A stretch of DNA of 64,000 nt from Litoreibacter janthinus (GCF_900111945.1 NZ_FOYO01000001.1:3293751-3357750); one strand, 5' to 3'; numbered from the stretch's first letter, positions 34,078 through 43,272 are shown. The notes: a model not told the origin generated them from the sequence alone. Numbers and translations: made by a program.

Positions 34078-34587
34078 TCACTTCTTGTCTGAGCGATTTT
34101 TCTTGGGCGTACGTTCAAGGATTTCCTGAAGGCGATCCGCATATTCAATCCGCGCTTCGGGCGTCATCGAAGCGATATGATCCACCAACGCGGCCTGCAT
34201 ATTGTCAGACCGGCCTTTGATAAGCGCCTGCTGACGCAGAAGAACAGCCGCAAAAGCATCCTTGTCGAACGGCATTGCACGCAACAGCTGTGCAGTTTCA
34301 CCCGCCAAATCACCAAGCTCGGCACGAATCTCTCGTCCTTCCGACCCGCGATCTGCGCGTAGGCGCTGCCCGACAGCCCGACGATCCTCACGCGCTAACG
34401 CGCGGCCGTAAATGCCGATAGCGGCGTTATCGTTGCTACGATCTGAGTAATTCCGACGGTCTCGCCCGCCGTCATGGAACGCTGATCCCGCAACCGCCCC
34501 AAGCACCAACACATTGAGGGCGAGAGAAACCGCCAGAACAATTTTCACCCGTCGCGGCGTGCGGGTCGTCTCGCTATTCATGTCCAT
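34078..34587 (-). CDS. Periplasmic heavy-metal sensor-like (CpxP/Spy-type) protein
   Basis: 169 aa from ATG 34587, which overlaps the upstream stop (TGATG). One membrane anchor (VKIVLAVSLALNVLVLGAVA) is followed by a periplasmic helical region with a C-terminal YADRLQEILERTPKKNRS. This matches the heavy-metal resistance/periplasmic sensor family that often follows ECF sigma operons. It is the third gene of a sigma/anti-sigma/sensor operon. Confidence 0.78.
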   Translation of the reverse strand: MDMNSETTRTPRRVKIVLAVSLALNVLVLGAVAGSAFHDGGRDRRNYSDRSNDNAAIGIYGRALAREDRRAVGQRLRADRGSEGREIRAELGDLAGETAQLLRAMPFDKDAFAAVLLRQQALIKGRSDNMQAALVDHIASMTPEARIEYADRLQEILERTPKKNRSDKK

Positions 34588-34976
34588 CACCCTTCCTCTA
34601 TCCAATACAGATCGCCCAGCAGCGCATGGCTCATCACGCCTTCTTCGATAGACGCTTCAGCCGTGTCTGTGCTGCTCCATGAGGTCGGCAAATCGGGGTT
34701 CACAAAACCAAGATAGACGCCAACGCACGCGGATGCTGCAAGCCCGCCCATCGCAGGAAGCCCCCCAATATCGTCGAAAAGCTGCCGCCACCAAGGACGC
34801 GCGCTTTGCTGCGGTGTTACGGCAGGGGATTGAAACCCGTTCTGCACCGCCTGAGCATCATCAAGAACGCGCGCGATGAGACCGGAAGACGGCACAGGTG
34901 CCGCCTCGCGGGCCGCGTCGAAAAAGAGGTCTAGCTCGGCATCAAGCTCGGGCGACAATTTTGATGACTCTGTCAT
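34587..34976 (-). CDS. Putative membrane anti-sigma factor
   Basis: 129 aa with one membrane segment (GGLAASACVGVYLGF) and a cytoplasmic N-terminal helical part (SPELDAELDLFFDAAREAAP). It lies directly after the ECF sigma gene with a 4-nt overlap, the standard position of the cognate anti-sigma factor. It is shorter than typical zinc-binding anti-sigma proteins and lacks the HxxxCxxC motif. Confidence 0.75.
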   Translation of the reverse strand: MTESSKLSPELDAELDLFFDAAREAAPVPSSGLIARVLDDAQAVQNGFQSPAVTPQQSARPWWRQLFDDIGGLPAMGGLAASACVGVYLGFVNPDLPTSWSSTDTAEASIEEGVMSHALLGDLYWIEEG

Positions 34977-35548
34977 GACGACAACTCTTCCTTTCGAGAG
35001 GCCAGCACATTAGCCAGCGCCCGTTTCCCGCGGGCCGTTAAACTTTCAACGGCCTCAACGCTAATTTCCATAATCTGAGCAATCTCGGGGTTTTGTAGCC
35101 CTTCGATATGCCTCAGAACCACCGCCTGACGCTGCCGGTCCGGAAGGATTTCCAGTGCGGCATCCAATGCAGCTAACCGGTCAGCCTGTATCAACCGAGC
35201 CTCTACCGACGGCGTCGGATCGGCGGGTTCGGCCGTGCCATCCAGCCCGACATCGACCCTTTGACGCCGACGCAAACGGTCGATGCAAAGGTTGTTCACA
35301 ACACGGTAGAGCCAGGTCGCCGGCTTGGCTTCGCCCGGGCGCCAGTCCGGAGCAATACGCCACAAACGCAGCATGGCTTCTTGAACCACGTCCTCGGCTT
35401 CGGCCAGATCACCCAACATGCGCCGCGCAAAACTTAGCGCTTGAGGAGACAATCGCACCGTCAACGCCTCCGCCGCTGCGCCGTCACCATTGGCGAACAG
35501 AACAAGCAACGCGTCGTCGTCGAGTTGATCCGATTGATCCAGAGCCAT
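34973..35548 (-). CDS. ECF RNA polymerase sigma factor
   Basis: 191 aa from ATG 35548, which has AGGA at proper spacing; the ATG at 35554 lies inside that site. Region 2 is visible as SFARRMLGDLAEAEDVVQEA and LRLWR, and region 4 as LPDRQRQAVVLRHIEGLQN followed by EIAQIMEISVEAVESLTARG. It should direct transcription of its own operon and perhaps the EF-hand gene next to it; the activating signal is not known. Confidence 0.92.
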   Translation of the reverse strand: MALDQSDQLDDDALLVLFANGDGAAAEALTVRLSPQALSFARRMLGDLAEAEDVVQEAMLRLWRIAPDWRPGEAKPATWLYRVVNNLCIDRLRRRQRVDVGLDGTAEPADPTPSVEARLIQADRLAALDAALEILPDRQRQAVVLRHIEGLQNPEIAQIMEISVEAVESLTARGKRALANVLASRKEELSS

Positions 35549-35616
35549 ATTCATCCTGATGGGTGATACCCTATTGTGGAAGGTTGGGCGACCAGCAATG
35601 GCCGCCCAAACCCATC

Positions 35617-36102
35617 TTAGTTCTTGTGGTCACGACCACCGTGACGTTTTTTGCCCATCTGCTCGAACTCGGCCTTCGAAACGGCACCGTCGCCGTCCTT
35701 ATCAAGGCGAGAGAATCCACCGCGGCCTTTGCGCTCACCACCGGCTTGTGCCAGCTCTTCTTGGCTCAACGCACCGTTCTTGTCGGTGTCCAGCCTATCG
35801 ATCATGCGGTCCAACCGGCGCCCCATGCGATCGCCCTTGTCGGCGGACATCTGTGCTTCCAGTTCTGCACGCGACAACGACCCGTCGCCATCTGTGTCGG
35901 CGGTTGTGAACCGCGCCGCGCGATGAGCCTGCATTTCCGCTTCGGTGATGCTGCCATTTCCGTCAGCGTCAAGCTCTTCAAAAGCAACGCGTGGACCTTG
36001 TGGGCCACCCTTCGCCTGCGCCACCATCGGGGTCAGTGCGAGTGCGAGGCCAACGCCGGCCAATGCCAGTTTCGTTTTCAAGTTACCTGCCAAAAGTGCC
36101 AT
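35617..36102 (-). CDS. Secreted EF-hand calcium-binding protein
   Basis: 161 aa with a signal peptide (KLALAGVGLALALTPMVAQA). Four EF-hand loops are visible: DADGNGSITEAE, DTDGDGSLSRAE, DTDKNGALSQEE and DKDGDGAVSKAE. The tail is histidine- and lysine-rich (KKRHGGRDHKN). Placed directly upstream of the ECF sigma operon in the same direction, it may be part of the same regulon. Confidence 0.88.
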   Translation of the reverse strand: MALLAGNLKTKLALAGVGLALALTPMVAQAKGGPQGPRVAFEELDADGNGSITEAEMQAHRAARFTTADTDGDGSLSRAELEAQMSADKGDRMGRRLDRMIDRLDTDKNGALSQEELAQAGGERKGRGGFSRLDKDGDGAVSKAEFEQMGKKRHGGRDHKN

Positions 36103-36294
36103 TATTCAGTCTCCAGTTTTCTACTTCTCGACGGCCGTCTTTGGCCGCCGTTATGCACCTTTAACGAGCCACATTTGGGGTTCCGTCGCTGGTATGAGAA
36201 AAAAGTTGCTCCGCGCCACCCCGAGACATCCTGTCACCCTGCTTTCATCCGCGTCGGCGATTATGGTGACCGTCTACGACGAAAGTGCAAGTTT

Positions 36295-36690
36295 ATGGCG
36301 AGAGATACAGTGGCAGAAGAAAATGAACGCGATTTGAAACCGGCAATGCTGCGTGGTTGGTCCCGCCGCTGCCCGTCCTGTGGGCAAGGGCCGATGTTTT
36401 CAAGCTACCTCAAAGTCCGCGATGAATGCCCTGTGTGCCAAGAACACATGAGCCATCATCGCGCTGATGATGGCCCAGCCTATCTGACGATCCTGATCGT
36501 AGGCCATATTATGGCGCCCTTGCTGCTGTGGACATTCTTCACGTTCGAGCCGGATCCGTTGGTTGTCGCCAGCATCTTTACCGTCGGCTGCGTGGCACTG
36601 TCGCTGTACCTCCTGCCCCGCTTGAAAGGGGCCATCGTGGCGCTCCAATGGGCGAAGCGCATGCACGGGTTTGGCGGTCGGACGGCATAG
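36295..36690 (+). CDS. DUF983 membrane protein with zinc ribbon
   Basis: 131 aa from ATG 36295. A CPSCGQG...CPVCQE zinc ribbon (about residues 26-49) precedes two membrane segments (AYLTILIVGHIMAPLLLW and VASIFTVGCVALSLYLL). This is the DUF983 family, common in alphaproteobacteria and of unknown function. Confidence 0.88.
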   Translation: MARDTVAEENERDLKPAMLRGWSRRCPSCGQGPMFSSYLKVRDECPVCQEHMSHHRADDGPAYLTILIVGHIMAPLLLWTFFTFEPDPLVVASIFTVGCVALSLYLLPRLKGAIVALQWAKRMHGFGGRTA

Positions 36691-36713
36691 CGATAGGTGT
36701 TGATGCGGCGCGG

Positions 36714-37325
36714 ATGTCGCGCCACAGTGCGTCCATGACAGACACCCCGATCAGAGATGCCGCCAGCGTCGTGCTTTTGCGCGATGCGCATGACATCCCC
36801 AAAGTGCTTATGGGCCAACGCGGCAAGAACGCGGCCTTCATGCCAAACAAGTACGTGTTTCCAGGTGGGGCAGTTGACCCCGAAGATGCGCTTTGCGCTT
36901 TGCCCGGCGTGCCATCCCAAACCTGCCTCACACGCTTGGGTGGCACGGGCCCTGCCCTTCTGGCTGCCGCATTGCGTGAGACTTGGGAAGAAACGGGGCT
37001 CACCTTGGGCGACACAGCTGGGTTGCGCTATTTCTTTCGCGCCATCACCCCACCCGGTCGTCCGCGCCGCTTTGACGCGCGCTTTTTTCTGGCCGATGCG
37101 GATCAACTGGTCTCGGCCGATCTGGATGACTTTTCGAAAGCAAGCGACGAGCTGCGGCATCTGCACTGGGTTCCAATCACACAAGCGCGGGCGCTAAACC
37201 TGCCGTTTATTACCGAAGTGGTTCTTGCCGAAGTCGAAGCGCTGGCCAAATCTGCATTGCCGCCGAATAGCGTTCCGTTTTTCGACAACAGCACCGGCAG
37301 TTCCCGATTTTTGAGAATCCAATAG
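36714..37325 (+). CDS. Nudix hydrolase
   Basis: 203 aa from ATG 36714, or 196 aa from ATG 36735; neither has a strong ribosome site. The Nudix box is split by an insertion: PGGAVDPEDA, then about 30 residues later LRETWEETGLTLG. That arrangement is found in the NUDT19-like group, which hydrolyses CoA derivatives in other organisms; the substrate here is not known. Confidence 0.85.
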   Translation: MSRHSASMTDTPIRDAASVVLLRDAHDIPKVLMGQRGKNAAFMPNKYVFPGGAVDPEDALCALPGVPSQTCLTRLGGTGPALLAAALRETWEETGLTLGDTAGLRYFFRAITPPGRPRRFDARFFLADADQLVSADLDDFSKASDELRHLHWVPITQARALNLPFITEVVLAEVEALAKSALPPNSVPFFDNSTGSSRFLRIQ

Positions 37326-37402
37326 CGTTAACGTCATTGGTGTTATGAAATTGGAAACAGTTTCATAATCCTGCCCTATTCTGTTGCTAGCGCACGGTGG
37401 AG

Positions 37403-38410
37403 ATGATTTTGGCTGACAGCATTCCACCCCTCCCCGCCACCGCATTGGCGGCACCACGCCGCTCTTGGCGTGATCGAGCATTGTTTTGGGGTCTGATTGC
37501 GCTCTTTATATTTGGCTTGGCTGGCCTGATTAGCGCGACTGGTTGGGAAGCTGTCTGGGACGAGTTGCGCAAACTGTCGGTAGCCCAGATCGCGATCTTA
37601 CTGGCCTTGTCTTTGATCAACTACCTGATCCGCGGCGCAAGATGGCATCTTTTGTCGCGACGTCTCGGGGTAAACCTTCCACTTCGATACTCCGTCCTGC
37701 ACTTCATTGCAGGCTTTGCCATGACGATCACCCCTGCCCGTGTCGGCGAATTTGTGCGGTTGCGGTGGATCACCAGAATGACCGGCTGGAAGTTTGAACG
37801 GGTCACGCCACTCCCCCTTGCAGACCGCGCGTTTGATTTGGCGGCAATGGGTCTGGTTCTTGGCGTGGCAATCCTTCTTTCCGGTCAAGGCAGCTTCAGT
37901 GCGGCGCCCGTCTCCGCCATCGCCATCGCGGCGGCTGTCTTGGTGACGCGGCCGACACTTTTGGCCAAATTGGTCGAAGCCATCTATAGCGTTATCCGCC
38001 GCTGGCCGCGCCCTTTTGTTAGGTTGCGCCAAGCCGCGCGATCTATGGGTCGTTTCAGCACGCTCTCGGCCTCGATCCCTGCATTGGTCCTCAGCACAAT
38101 CGGGTGGCTGGCCGAAGGATATGCCCTCTACCTCTTACTCTATTGGATGGGCAGCGACATCAGCTACGCCACCGCTACCGTCATCTTCTTGTTCTCGACC
38201 CTTGCGGGTGGCCTTACTGGCGCTCCGGGTGGTCTTGGCGGGGCGGAGGCTGCGATGATGGTCCTGCTCTCAATGAATGGCGTCCCAATCCATGTCGCCC
38301 TTGCTGCCACTACTGTAATTCGAATTACCTCACTTTGGTTTGCGATTGCCGTCGGCGCACTGGCCTTCCCATTTGCCGAAGCATTCTCACATAAGTCGAA
38401 AACGATATGA
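37403..38410 (+). CDS. Flippase-like membrane protein (UPF0104/LPG synthase TM family)
   Basis: About 335 aa with 8-9 membrane segments; starts are possible at GTG 37397, ATG 37403 or TTG 37409, the last having the best-spaced GGAG. ARVGEFVRLRWI and TGAPGGLGGAEAAM are typical of the UPF0104/AglD-like family of putative polyprenyl-linked lipid flippases. Its stop overlaps the DprE1-like gene (ATGA). In context it could flip a polyprenyl-phosphate sugar made by the next enzymes. Confidence 0.82.
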   Translation: MILADSIPPLPATALAAPRRSWRDRALFWGLIALFIFGLAGLISATGWEAVWDELRKLSVAQIAILLALSLINYLIRGARWHLLSRRLGVNLPLRYSVLHFIAGFAMTITPARVGEFVRLRWITRMTGWKFERVTPLPLADRAFDLAAMGLVLGVAILLSGQGSFSAAPVSAIAIAAAVLVTRPTLLAKLVEAIYSVIRRWPRPFVRLRQAARSMGRFSTLSASIPALVLSTIGWLAEGYALYLLLYWMGSDISYATATVIFLFSTLAGGLTGAPGGLGGAEAAMMVLLSMNGVPIHVALAATTVIRITSLWFAIAVGALAFPFAEAFSHKSKTI

Positions 38411-39720
38411 TCTGGAACACACTCAACTATTCCGGCTGGGGTCGGGTCCATCAGGCAACGAGCCAAGTCGCCCGCCCGGAGCGGATATCAAGCCTCAGCG
38501 CCGTTCAGGCAAATGACCCCGCCCCCGCTATCGGCATGTGCCGCTCCTATGGCGATTCATGCCTCAACGATGGCAAGTCGGTGGTCGACATGACGCGCAT
38601 GGACCGGCTGCTCGGATTTGATCCAGACACAGGCGTTCTGCATGTAGAGGCTGGCGCCCGTATTGGCGACCTTGCCCGTCGCTTTGCCCCTGACGGCTGG
38701 CTTCCTGCTGTAATGCCCGGCACCGGATTTGCGACGATTGGCGGCTGCATCGCACATGATGTGCATGGCAAAAACCATCACGGCGCAGGCTCCTTCGGGC
38801 AGCATGTCACCGAGATCACTTTGATGAATGGCGGCAAACTGGCAACGGTGAGCCCTTCCAAAAATGCCAAGCTGTTTCGCGCAACCATCGGCGGCATGGG
38901 CCAGACTGGCATCATCGTGGCCGCGAAGATCAAACTGCTTCCCTGCAAAGGCGACATCATCACTGTGACGGAGCGTCGGATCGACACGTTTGATCAGTTC
39001 CTTGAAGCTTTGGACCTATCGCAGTCGACCTACACTGTAGGCTGGATCGACGCGACCGCCCGCGGGGATGCATTGGGCCGCGGTGTTTTGGAAGAGGCAG
39101 AAACCGGATACGGCCTTGTCCCTGATGCAAAGTCGGCGCGTTCTGTTCCCGTCAACGCGCCCGGCTGGCTTCTGTCCAGTCCTGTCGTGCGCCTTTTCAA
39201 CGCGCTCTACTTCCGGCGGATCCCAGAACGCGGACGAACCAGTGTGAAGCCGATCACAGAGTTCTTTTTCCCGCTCGACAAGTTGCTCCAGTGGAACAAG
39301 CTCTACGGCAAGCGCGGCTTTCATCAGTTCCAATGCGTGGTCCCGGTCTCAGAAGGGCCCGTGTTGCGCGCAATGCTCGACAAGATCGCCCATTCCGGCC
39401 TCGCCTCCCCCTTGGCTGTGCTCAAGCGTATGGGCCCCGGGCGCGCCGGTCTGATGTCTTTCCCTATGGAGGGCTACACGCTCGCTGTCGACTTCCCAAA
39501 CCGTGGCCGCGTGGAGATGCTGATCGCAGAGTTGGAAGAAATCACAGAGAAAGCCGGAGGCCGGGTTTATCTAGCAAAAGATGCGACCCTTGATGCCGCC
39601 CACTTGCCGAAGATGTATCCCGATGTCGCGAAATTCGCCAAGATCGCCAAAGAGCAAGACCCCGACGGCCATTACGAGACCGACCAAACCCGCCGCCTGA
39701 ATATCCGGAGCCAAGCATGA
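38407..39720 (+). CDS. FAD-dependent oxidoreductase, DprE1-like
   Basis: 437 aa. An N-terminal FAD-binding fold of the vanillyl-alcohol-oxidase type is seen in GMCRSYGDSCLNDGK and MPGTGFATIGGCIAHDVHGK, the latter typical of DprE1. DprE1 oxidises decaprenylphosphoryl-ribose at C2'. Coupling by 4-nt overlaps to the flippase-like gene before and the SDR gene after supports a joint pathway. An assignment to the Azorhizobium Nod-factor arabinosylation homologues is equally possible. Confidence 0.85.
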   Translation: MIWNTLNYSGWGRVHQATSQVARPERISSLSAVQANDPAPAIGMCRSYGDSCLNDGKSVVDMTRMDRLLGFDPDTGVLHVEAGARIGDLARRFAPDGWLPAVMPGTGFATIGGCIAHDVHGKNHHGAGSFGQHVTEITLMNGGKLATVSPSKNAKLFRATIGGMGQTGIIVAAKIKLLPCKGDIITVTERRIDTFDQFLEALDLSQSTYTVGWIDATARGDALGRGVLEEAETGYGLVPDAKSARSVPVNAPGWLLSSPVVRLFNALYFRRIPERGRTSVKPITEFFFPLDKLLQWNKLYGKRGFHQFQCVVPVSEGPVLRAMLDKIAHSGLASPLAVLKRMGPGRAGLMSFPMEGYTLAVDFPNRGRVEMLIAELEEITEKAGGRVYLAKDATLDAAHLPKMYPDVAKFAKIAKEQDPDGHYETDQTRRLNIRSQA

Positions 39721-40454
39721 CCGAAACCTGGATTATTCTCGGGGCCACCTCGTCCATGGCGCGCGCTTTTGCCCGCGCGGTCTCTAAATCAGGTGCGCAG
39801 GTGTTGCTCGCGGGCCGTGACATGGATGACCTGAGCGCGACCGCTTCAGATTGTGCCGTGAACGGTGCTCCTTTGGCGGAAGCTGTCCGCTTCGACGCAC
39901 GCGACGAAACGACGTTTGCGCCGATTGTTGAGCGCGCGACGGATTTGGAAGGCATGATTAACGTGGCGGTCTTTGTAGGCTCCATGCCCGACCAAAGCGA
40001 TATTGATGAAAACCCGTCGCTGATCGCAGGCACTGTGACAGACAACTATACCGGCCCTGCAACTTTCCTCCAGCTTGTCGCGCCCGCAATGGAAGAGCGC
40101 GGCGGCGGTACAGTTGTCGGCGTCGGCTCGGTTGCTGGCGATAGGGGCCGCATTGGTAACTATGTCTACGGGTCCGCAAAAGCAGGCTTCCACACCTATC
40201 TAAGCGGTCTACGCAACCGCCTGACACGGTCGGGTGGGCATGTAATCACTGTGAAACCAGGTTTTGTCGACACCGCAATGACGTGGGGGATCGAGGGTAT
40301 GTTCCTCGTAGCGACCCCCGATAAGGTCGCCGCTGACATTCTGAAGGCGGTCGAAAAGCGCAAGAATGAAATCTACACGCCCGGTTTCTGGCGGCTCATC
40401 ATGGGGATCATCAAAGCGATACCTGAACGAGTGTTCAAAAAGCTTAGCGTTTAA
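39717..40454 (+). CDS. Short-chain dehydrogenase, DprE2-like
   Basis: 245 aa SDR: cofactor motif GATSSMARAFAR near the N-terminus, catalytic YVYGSAKAG (YxxxK with its preceding serine GVGSVAGDRG). DprE2 reduces the 2-keto intermediate made by DprE1 to the arabinose form. The gene overlaps the DprE1-like gene by 4 nt and the convergent UbiA gene by 4 nt. Confidence 0.85.
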   Translation: MTETWIILGATSSMARAFARAVSKSGAQVLLAGRDMDDLSATASDCAVNGAPLAEAVRFDARDETTFAPIVERATDLEGMINVAVFVGSMPDQSDIDENPSLIAGTVTDNYTGPATFLQLVAPAMEERGGGTVVGVGSVAGDRGRIGNYVYGSAKAGFHTYLSGLRNRLTRSGGHVITVKPGFVDTAMTWGIEGMFLVATPDKVAADILKAVEKRKNEIYTPGFWRLIMGIIKAIPERVFKKLSV

Positions 40455-41884
40455 AAGCCGAAGGCGTTCTGGAACAACCCTGCTGCGTAGAACATCAGTG
40501 TCAGCGTAAAGATAATAAGTGATATTCCGTGCCGGTCCCGCATTGCGAAGACGATCGGATCGTAGTCCTGCTTTCCCTTGTAGCCCAGCGACACCATCCG
40601 AAACAGCCAGCCCCCGATGGGTAACATCGCCACCCAAAGCAGCCATTGCGTCGGATAGAGCGACCTTGCCTGATCGGTGAAGGTGTACAGGAAGAACACC
40701 AGTAAAGAGCCGAACATGCCCAGCCCTGCAACGTTCAGAAGATCGGAACGGTCGGGTCGCCCATAGCCGCGGCCCGGCAAACGCTCGTCAGAGGTCGCCA
40801 AAGTGAGTTCGGTCAATCGTTTGACGCAGCCTAAGGTGACAAACACAGGGAATATGAAAACCAGCATGTAGCCGGTGACGTAAACCTCAGCCGCGGCTGC
40901 CCCCGCCACCACTCGTATAGTGTAAAGGGAAGCCAACGTGGCGATATCCACCCAGCGCATCCGCTTGAGCTTCAACGAATAGGCAAGTGAAAGCACCATA
41001 TAAAGAACAACAACCCCAAGGAACGCGGCGTTGAGACAAATGGCGACCCCCAAAGCGATCACAGCCAAAGCGATAACAGCTATCATCCCGACTCTGAGAG
41101 GCAGCGCACCGCTGGCGAAGGGGCGACGGCACTTGGTCGGGTGCATGCGATCGGCATCGATATCCAGCAAGTCATTGACCAAATAGATGCAAGACGCAGC
41201 TGCCGAGAATGACACCATCGCAAGAAGCACTGGAAGAAAGGCAGACAACCCAAAGTTGTGCGCCGCAACAATCGGAAGAAGCAGCAAGATGTTTTTTACA
41301 TACTGATGGGGGCGCATTGCTTTAATCAAGCTCGCCCAAGACCAACCTCCTGCAAGTTCCGTGACTGAATGGCCCTTAGCTTCCAATTCCTCACGCGCAT
41401 TTGGCACCGACCCAACAATAATTGCGTCATCAGCTTCCCGCCATACAGGCAAATCTGCTGCCTCGTTACCAGCATAGTGAAAACCGCGAGCGCCAAATGC
41501 TGCAACAAGCGCATCCGCCTTCTCTTGGCCCTTCAGGTTAGTTACGCCGTCGGATGCAAAAACCCGATCAGACACTCCATGATGCTTTGCCAAGGCGTTA
41601 ACCAAAGACGCGTCCGAGGCCGAGGCAAGTATAACCTCGTGACCCTGAGCAGACGCTTGCGCAGCAAGATCGACAACTTGAGGCGCGACAGGCATCAGAT
41701 CGACGCGGCATTCGGCCAGCGCGGCCATTTCGGCTTTGAGTTTAGCGCGATCCGAAATGTTCAACACAAGTGTTTTGAGTGCCTGAACAGGCGCGCGCCC
41801 CATGGCGGACCAAAAACTCTCGTACAACATATCTGTACGCAGAAAGGTGCCATCGACATCCAATATCAAAGGTTTGCGATTCAT
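40451..41884 (-). CDS. HAD domain-UbiA fusion, decaprenyl-phosphate phosphoribosyltransferase-like
   Basis: 477 aa. The N-terminal 190 residues form a HAD phosphatase (LILDVDGTFLRTDM, then GNEAADLPVW). The C-terminal 280 residues are a UbiA-type membrane prenyltransferase with NDLLDIDADRMHPTKCRRP. The family transfers phosphoribose from PRPP to polyprenyl phosphate; a fused HAD would remove the 5-phosphate, the next step before DprE1. Thus one protein may perform two steps of the pathway encoded by the convergent genes. Confidence 0.85.
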   Translation of the reverse strand: MNRKPLILDVDGTFLRTDMLYESFWSAMGRAPVQALKTLVLNISDRAKLKAEMAALAECRVDLMPVAPQVVDLAAQASAQGHEVILASASDASLVNALAKHHGVSDRVFASDGVTNLKGQEKADALVAAFGARGFHYAGNEAADLPVWREADDAIIVGSVPNAREELEAKGHSVTELAGGWSWASLIKAMRPHQYVKNILLLLPIVAAHNFGLSAFLPVLLAMVSFSAAASCIYLVNDLLDIDADRMHPTKCRRPFASGALPLRVGMIAVIALAVIALGVAICLNAAFLGVVVLYMVLSLAYSLKLKRMRWVDIATLASLYTIRVVAGAAAAEVYVTGYMLVFIFPVFVTLGCVKRLTELTLATSDERLPGRGYGRPDRSDLLNVAGLGMFGSLLVFFLYTFTDQARSLYPTQWLLWVAMLPIGGWLFRMVSLGYKGKQDYDPIVFAMRDRHGISLIIFTLTLMFYAAGLFQNAFGF

Positions 41885-41887
41885 GGA

Positions 41888-42703
41888 CTAGCCCTTTGTT
41901 CTGAACACGCAGCCGTCTGACACAAGTTCAGGCGGTGTGAGGCACATTCCTTTTGCGACCTTCCACGCGGCAAGCACTTTCGGCACATAGTTCCGCGTTT
42001 CAGCGTATGGCGGCACGCCCTTATGCTTCTTCACAGCGTTCTCGCCGGCGTTGTATCCAGCAAGCGCCAGAATAGGGTCGCCCTTAAATTCGTTCATCAG
42101 CCATTCCAGATACGCCACCCCACCTTTTATGTTCTGCGCGGGGTCGGTGCTGTCCGTCACACCGAAACGGGCGGCGGTGTCAGGGATAAGCTGCATCAAC
42201 CCCTGCGCGCCCTTGTTGCTTTCAGCGGCGATGCGCCCGCCCGACTCAACCGAGATCAGCGCCAATACAAATGCTGGTGAGATCTTCTTGTTGAGCGTCT
42301 CAAGCAAAATTGTGGTGCCATGCTGCGACGCGATGGATTGCATGGTTTCAAGTCGCGGGGCCGAAACTGCTTTGCCCTTTGGCGCTTTCCCGAGGCTCGC
42401 AACCGCATTGGAGAACCGGCCTGGCAGGCTGGCGTCGATCGACGGAGATACTGCGTCCCAGAACCAATCGAGCTGAGAAGGTGCTGCGGGTCCGTCTGCC
42501 GCTTTTGGAGCAGATGGTGTTTTGGCAACGACAGGCTTCGGTTCGATCTGAATCGTGATGAGTTTCTTGGTCCCGCTCTTTGGCGGTGCGATTTTCTTAA
42601 AGGTAAAGTTCCCGCCAAACGCAGGTTTTTGCTCCGCGGCCTCAACCGGAAGCCCGATGCCCAAGGCCATCAGGAGAAGAATCTCTCGCATTGATATCGA
42701 CAT
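41888..42703 (-). CDS. Lytic transglycosylase (SLT domain)
   Basis: 271 aa with an N-terminal signal segment (MREILLLMALGIGLPVEAA; the start could be 42703 or 42691). The SLT domain lies in the C-terminal half: ISVESGGRIAAESNKGAQG with the catalytic glutamate, then GLMQLIPDTAARFG and LALAGYNAGENAV. It cleaves peptidoglycan. It is followed within 4 bp by the UbiA fusion gene, with which it is probably co-transcribed. Confidence 0.92.
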   Translation of the reverse strand: MSISMREILLLMALGIGLPVEAAEQKPAFGGNFTFKKIAPPKSGTKKLITIQIEPKPVVAKTPSAPKAADGPAAPSQLDWFWDAVSPSIDASLPGRFSNAVASLGKAPKGKAVSAPRLETMQSIASQHGTTILLETLNKKISPAFVLALISVESGGRIAAESNKGAQGLMQLIPDTAARFGVTDSTDPAQNIKGGVAYLEWLMNEFKGDPILALAGYNAGENAVKKHKGVPPYAETRNYVPKVLAAWKVAKGMCLTPPELVSDGCVFRTKG

Positions 42704-43077
42704 GAGCCTGCTCGACCTGCCGTTGTTGTTATTATTTTTTCCACTCTGTCAGAAATCTGGGGCCGATACTACCGCGTCACGGCAACAATCAATTTGTCTG
42801 TGCCAGCATTGACGCAGGTCAGGCGACAATTCCATCTCCAAAAACGACCTAGAAAAATTAAAAATCGTTTATAAACAGTTAATTGAGTGATTTTAGGTCG
42901 ATTTTTTACTCTGCTCTGAAAAGGAACCATTCGCGCCCAATTCTTGCCCCGATTGAGGGGGATACATGCTGCATACCAAGACGGCGACACGGTCTAGAAC
43001 AGAGGCTGGCCGGTTCGCTTTAACGTCAAGGTTAACTTGGAAACTGAACTAAACTTACATCCTTGGAGGGATACACT
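42704..43077. promoter_or_regulatory. Divergent region upstream of the first pilin gene
   Basis: About 370 bp. It contains an AT-rich block with inverted arms CGACCTA (42843-42849) and TAGGTCG (about 42895-42901), and a motif with CCAATTCT (42937-42944) also found upstream of the second pilin gene at a similar distance. A 28-codon reading frame with GGGGG upstream lies at 42966-43052. The pilin promoter is probably here. Confidence 0.5.
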
Positions 43078-43272
43078 ATGACACTGAACGCAATGATCAA
43101 AAATTTCGCAGCTGACGAATCTGGCGCAGTAACTGTTGACTGGGTTGTTCTGACCGCTGCCATCGTTGGCCTCGGCATCGCTGTTATGGCATCTGTTTCC
43201 GACGGTCTGGAAGACCTGTCCGGCGACATCGAAAACCAGCTGACCAGCCAAGGTATCTCGACCACTTTCTAA
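43078..43272 (+). CDS. Flp-like pilin 1
   Basis: 64 aa from ATG 43078 with GGAGGG upstream. FAADESGAVTVDWVVLTAAI holds a short basic leader, a processing site after glycine and a hydrophobic helix. The residue at +5 is aspartate rather than the glutamate of classic Flp pilins. It should polymerise into the Tad pilus after cleavage by the prepilin peptidase at 53760-54236. A strong terminator follows, so it is probably expressed at a high level on its own. Confidence 0.85.
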   Translation: MTLNAMIKNFAADESGAVTVDWVVLTAAIVGLGIAVMASVSDGLEDLSGDIENQLTSQGISTTF

